Assembly: GCA_963693365.1 (NCBI GenBank)
Contig: CAVNZM010000006.1
Location: 10,416,001-10,480,000, forward strand
Direction: 5' to 3'
Source: Amoebidium appalachense
Taxonomy: Eukaryota; Ichthyosporea
DNA: 64,000 bases
In this document: positions 48,458 through 64,000 of the stretch, one piece after another
Numbering within the stretch: the stretch's first letter is position 1
Layout: each line of letters opens with the position of its first letter
Made by a program: the position numbers and the translations under genes
The notes under the pieces: model-generated
Told to the model about the DNA's origin: nothing
Seen by the model: the letters and a program-made list of their open reading frames with translations, nothing else
Databases searched by the model: none

Positions 48458-48727
48458 TTAGTTCCACAAACACCGTCTGCACTCATCCTCGCTGTATGCG
48501 TAGTCGTATTCGGGCTCGTCATCTCTTGAGCGCGAGTTAATACTGTTGGTGTCTTCCATAATCACCCGCGTGGAGAACGGACGGATAGAACATATCGGCC
48601 TCTCGTCTTGTTCTTCATACTCGAGTTCGTTTGGTGGGGTGGGCGGTAGGTGGTCATTTCGTTCCCAGTAAGGCGTCTCGTTAAACAGGTCGGGCTGTGT
48701 CCGGTCTGTAATGTTGACGTGCACCAT
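48458..48727 (-). CDS. small hypothetical acidic protein or terminal exon
   Basis: An open frame of 89 codons starts at the ATG at 48727 and ends at TAA at 48458. It is rich in Asp/Glu/Pro/Tyr (LPPTPPNELEYEEQDERP; DDEPEYDYAYSEDECRRC), far from the repeat-derived peptides elsewhere in the window. A pyrimidine-rich acceptor (gcttttttttgacag) lies 40 bases upstream of the ATG in an open frame, so this may instead be the last exon of a minus-strand gene whose earlier exons I could not find between 48770 and 51298. No signal peptide or known domain is visible. Confidence 0.35.
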   Translation of the reverse strand: MVHVNITDRTQPDLFNETPYWERNDHLPPTPPNELEYEEQDERPICSIRPFSTRVIMEDTNSINSRSRDDEPEYDYAYSEDECRRCLWN

Positions 48728-49492
48728 TTTAGCGTAATTACTGCACTCACTGTCAAAAAAAAGCAAGAGACAACCGCAAGCTTCCCGGCCTTTTACAAAC
48801 TGAAAGACACAATTTTGTGATGCGCTGCAGTACATAAAGACTGCGTACTACAAGGTACAGATGTAGGGACCAGTGCCGGCAGTCAAGCAATAAACGGCTC
48901 CCGAGCGCGGCAAATTTCTCCCTCAGCTTTACGGCGAAGGCTTTTCTTACTTACGTACATCCATTCATGCAAAATGCATTCATATTATAAGTTGAAGTGA
49001 ATTATTATAGTGCCTTGATGGTAAAACTGGTAAAATTACGTCTATAAAATCCTCTTATCACCATATATTCGACATTTCGCACTGCAGTGATATGCTATTA
49101 ACTCCACGTACTGACATGATTGGACAGTTAGTTACAGTAAAAACCCAAAATTTTACGGGCGTCACTTTCTACACATCTCTTTGGCCAGTGCTCTAATAGA
49201 TGCTTTTCGATTGGCTATCGTCCACTCTTTCATGATGTCATCTCAGCGTCGGCGAGTCAGCCGAGTCGAACGGCCTTCCAGACACGATGGCTTGGAGAGA
49301 TGCCCAGAAACATCCGTTTTCAGCGATATTTGCAAACAGATTTTTTTTTATTTTAACTTTATTAAATATCTCAGTAATAGCACATGAAAGTCCTATATAA
49401 ATTGGAAGGGGTCTTTGGATCGCTTCTGGTCGGGCAGCGCCGCAGCGGGCTGGCACCTCTTCAAAAGGAATGCAGCGTGGTTAGTGGGGGAT

Positions 49493-49631
49493 AGGAGATG
49501 CTGGGGGGACAGCTCTTAAAGAGAATGCGTATTCAAGCTGATTGGTCAACAACAAAGCCAGCATGGGCACATGGGGACCACGCTGTAGTGATCGAGTGGA
49601 ACACCTAAGAGCTGTCCCCCCAGCATCTCCT
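49493..49631. mobile_element. short MITE-like element with perfect 26-base inverted arms
   Basis: Bases 49493-49518 and 49606-49631 are perfect inverted repeats (core ctggggggacagctctta), enclosing 87 bases with no coding potential. Similarity continues weakly outward into G-rich/C-rich flanks. It lies in the repeat-poor intergenic region. Confidence 0.65.
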
Positions 49632-51298
49632 CCCCCGCTAAATCCCTCCGACCCCCTTTCTTTTTGCAATGACTCCCTCTCCCCTAATTTACACTTTTCT
49701 GTTAGAGCAAGGCATTAGAGCTGTGATAAAACAATATGTTGAATTTCTGAGTCCAAAGACTACAAAGTGTATATCCGAACACTACGGGAAAGAAATCTGT
49801 GAGAGTGCGCAGCTTCAGTTTGATTTAAAATTGCTTTATAGAAAATTTAGAATTTTCCCAAAATCTTGCGACTTTGCTGAGGCTTCAAAGTAATCACCAG
49901 GCCTGGATGGCTAAGGCTGTTTGCGCTTAAAAGGGAAAGAAGTATAATATATGCAAAAATAAAGAAACTTTATCACATGTGATTCGAACTATCGATAAAA
50001 AGAAGTTGGCGCCTTGCAACGCGGCGTTACCCACTGAGTGAGTGGCGAAATTTCAAACTAGGGAGAATATCTTACGTGGGGCGCGGGTACAAGCGATTCA
50101 ACAGGGCTTGAGATATGTTTTAGGAGTGGTGGCTTGTTTGAAAGGTGGCGCATATATATTTTGGCAACTTTGCCTGTATTCCACTTCCACTCCACTGGGT
50201 TATATATGTAGTGTTTAGGTCCACTGGCCCTGAGTTCAGTGGACCTGGCGCTCCACATCAAATGGCTTTTTCGGGTTTCAGGTGGCGTTTTTAGGTCCAA
50301 GTGGCACTGTAATTTCTGGCCCTGCAAGCGAACAAGAGACCTGCCAGCACTTTGTTGTAACAGCCAGCATGCACAATGCATCATGGGGAGTAAAAGAAGG
50401 CCTATTTGTAGTTCGTGTTCATTAGGCGATATGTAAACGTAAACGTGTTGCAGAGGCGAAAGGCACCCGGCTTGCAGCAAAGTACACTCCGGCCACTACT
50501 CCTGCCGGGATCCGTGCATATGCGACTAATTTCCTGCGTTTGGTAGCGCTCTTCAAGTTGCTAGCTCTTTTGGCAAGTGTCAGCAGTCAATAACGAAAAT
50601 TACGGGACTAAACCATGGTTTATGGTAATTATTTAGTATCAACTTCAATCCTTGAGGCCTTTCATGGCACAACTTAAAAGGACAGCTGCAGTCCGTCACA
50701 TGCTAAACTAGACCGTTGAAGCATCCCCCCATCCAAGTTGGGTTGGGATGGTCATGTATTGTACATATCTCGACTGGGGCGCCCGCTTTCTTGCAGCTAA
50801 GATTATCAAATACAATGCAACCACAAGCCCAGCACGTGGTTCATCAGTTCATTCCAATCGTTCCATTCGCATAATTAAGGAGACCTATACAATATACCTC
50901 AGAAAAGTGCAGCATGTGCTTCAACATGTGTGCTTCATTCGATACCAGTACATCTCAGATTCTATGACTAGGTTCTTTGAAATTCCTAAAGCAGTTGTTA
51001 TGGGAACCAACTACAGTACTGCATTTCACATGCAGGCATGCATGCCCATTCGTTCACTCTATGTTACCGTTACTAAGTCGAGTGACTGGAAACATGGATT
51101 TCAGAGAAAATGTGTCTTACGTCTGTCTGTGTGTTGGCCACCGGGACGGACCCACGTCGTTGCAGTGTTGCCACCAGCGTTCGAGTTGGCCGTCTTGTTA
51201 CTTCACGTTTAGCCCGGCGAAGTCAAACACCACTCAAAAGCGCAGTAATTCTGTATGCATTAGGCACATAAATATCTACAAGGTGATTGTGTCTGCCA

Positions 51299-64000
<12,702 letters not shown>

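Larger units (their letters stand above)
46406..51298. other. repeat-poor intergenic region between ERM and bromodomain genes
   Basis: These 4.9 kb contain no poly-G/C run or long dinucleotide array, in sharp contrast to the introns. Contents seen: a CCAAT-box cluster upstream of the ERM start, the weak ORF at 48458-48727, the inverted-repeat element at 49493-49631, and an unassigned 154-codon plus-strand frame at 50748-51212 just beyond the bromodomain gene stop. Some further exons may be hidden here. Confidence 0.5.

Noticed and set aside
50748-51212. 154-codon plus-strand frame downstream of the bromodomain gene stop
   Set aside because: Length is mildly notable, but composition is unremarkable, there is no motif and it overlaps a likely 3' UTR; kept only as a note.

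Overview
The window reads as gene-dense but intron-rich eukaryotic nuclear DNA. Genes are split into short exons (mostly 45-200 bases) with canonical GT...AG boundaries. The introns are packed with poly-G/poly-C runs (20-45 bases), (GT)n/(CA)n and (CT)n/(AG)n arrays, and composite T(n)G(n) or C(n)A(n) blocks. Nearly all long open frames here are translations of those repeats and are not genes. The gene set (a FERM-domain ezrin/radixin/moesin/merlin protein, a PHO81/GDE1-type SPX-ankyrin-GDPD protein, a GT61 glycosyltransferase, mitochondrial PDH E1-alpha and a bromodomain chromatin protein) suggests a unicellular relative of animals, for example an ichthyosporean or similar holozoan protist. 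That placement is inference from gene content, because ERM proteins are a holozoan hallmark while the PHO81/GDE1 architecture is best known from fungi.

Layout: (1) 1-11928, plus strand: the 3' part of a PHO81/GDE1-like gene (ankyrin repeats, C2-like linker, degenerate GDPD domain), with the 5' end outside the window. (2) 12641-22865, minus: a type II membrane GT61-family glycosyltransferase. Its last intron (12729-15035) may hold a small plus-strand gene (about 13024-13896). (3) 24131-31361, minus: a 13-exon pyruvate dehydrogenase E1-alpha gene with a mitochondrial presequence. Its boundaries all agree in phase except for one extra base in exon 3. (4) 34209-46405, minus: an ERM/merlin gene with FERM domain, long coiled coil and merlin-like tail. 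(5) 51299-62230, minus: a gene encoding coiled coil, Tudor-knot/chromo-barrel-like fold and C-terminal bromodomain, with a likely 5' UTR intron. The spaces between genes (22.9-24.1, 31.4-34.2, 46.4-51.3 kb) are poorer in simple repeats than the introns. Two weak small ORFs sit there.

Mobile and repeated DNA: several non-coding inverted-repeat elements are visible. They include one with perfect 53-base arms (1179-1692), one with 27-base arms flanked by 40-base direct repeats (56859-57574), one with perfect 26-base arms (49493-49631), and a longer degenerate one (about 9415-10170). A dispersed SINE-like family of about 270 bases occurs in at least eight full or partial copies, all in plus orientation, mostly just 3' of a poly-G run. 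Minisatellites lie in introns at 13.9, 40.6 and 45.2 kb. I saw no tRNA, rRNA or CRISPR array.

The five main genes do not form an operon or one pathway. The shared features are structural: same-strand neighbours from 12.6 to 62.2 kb, simple-repeat-filled introns, and many CCAAT/ATTGG motifs. Exon boundaries were assigned by eye from splice signals, reading phase and protein family conservation. Phase agreement across consecutive introns is the main evidence for them.
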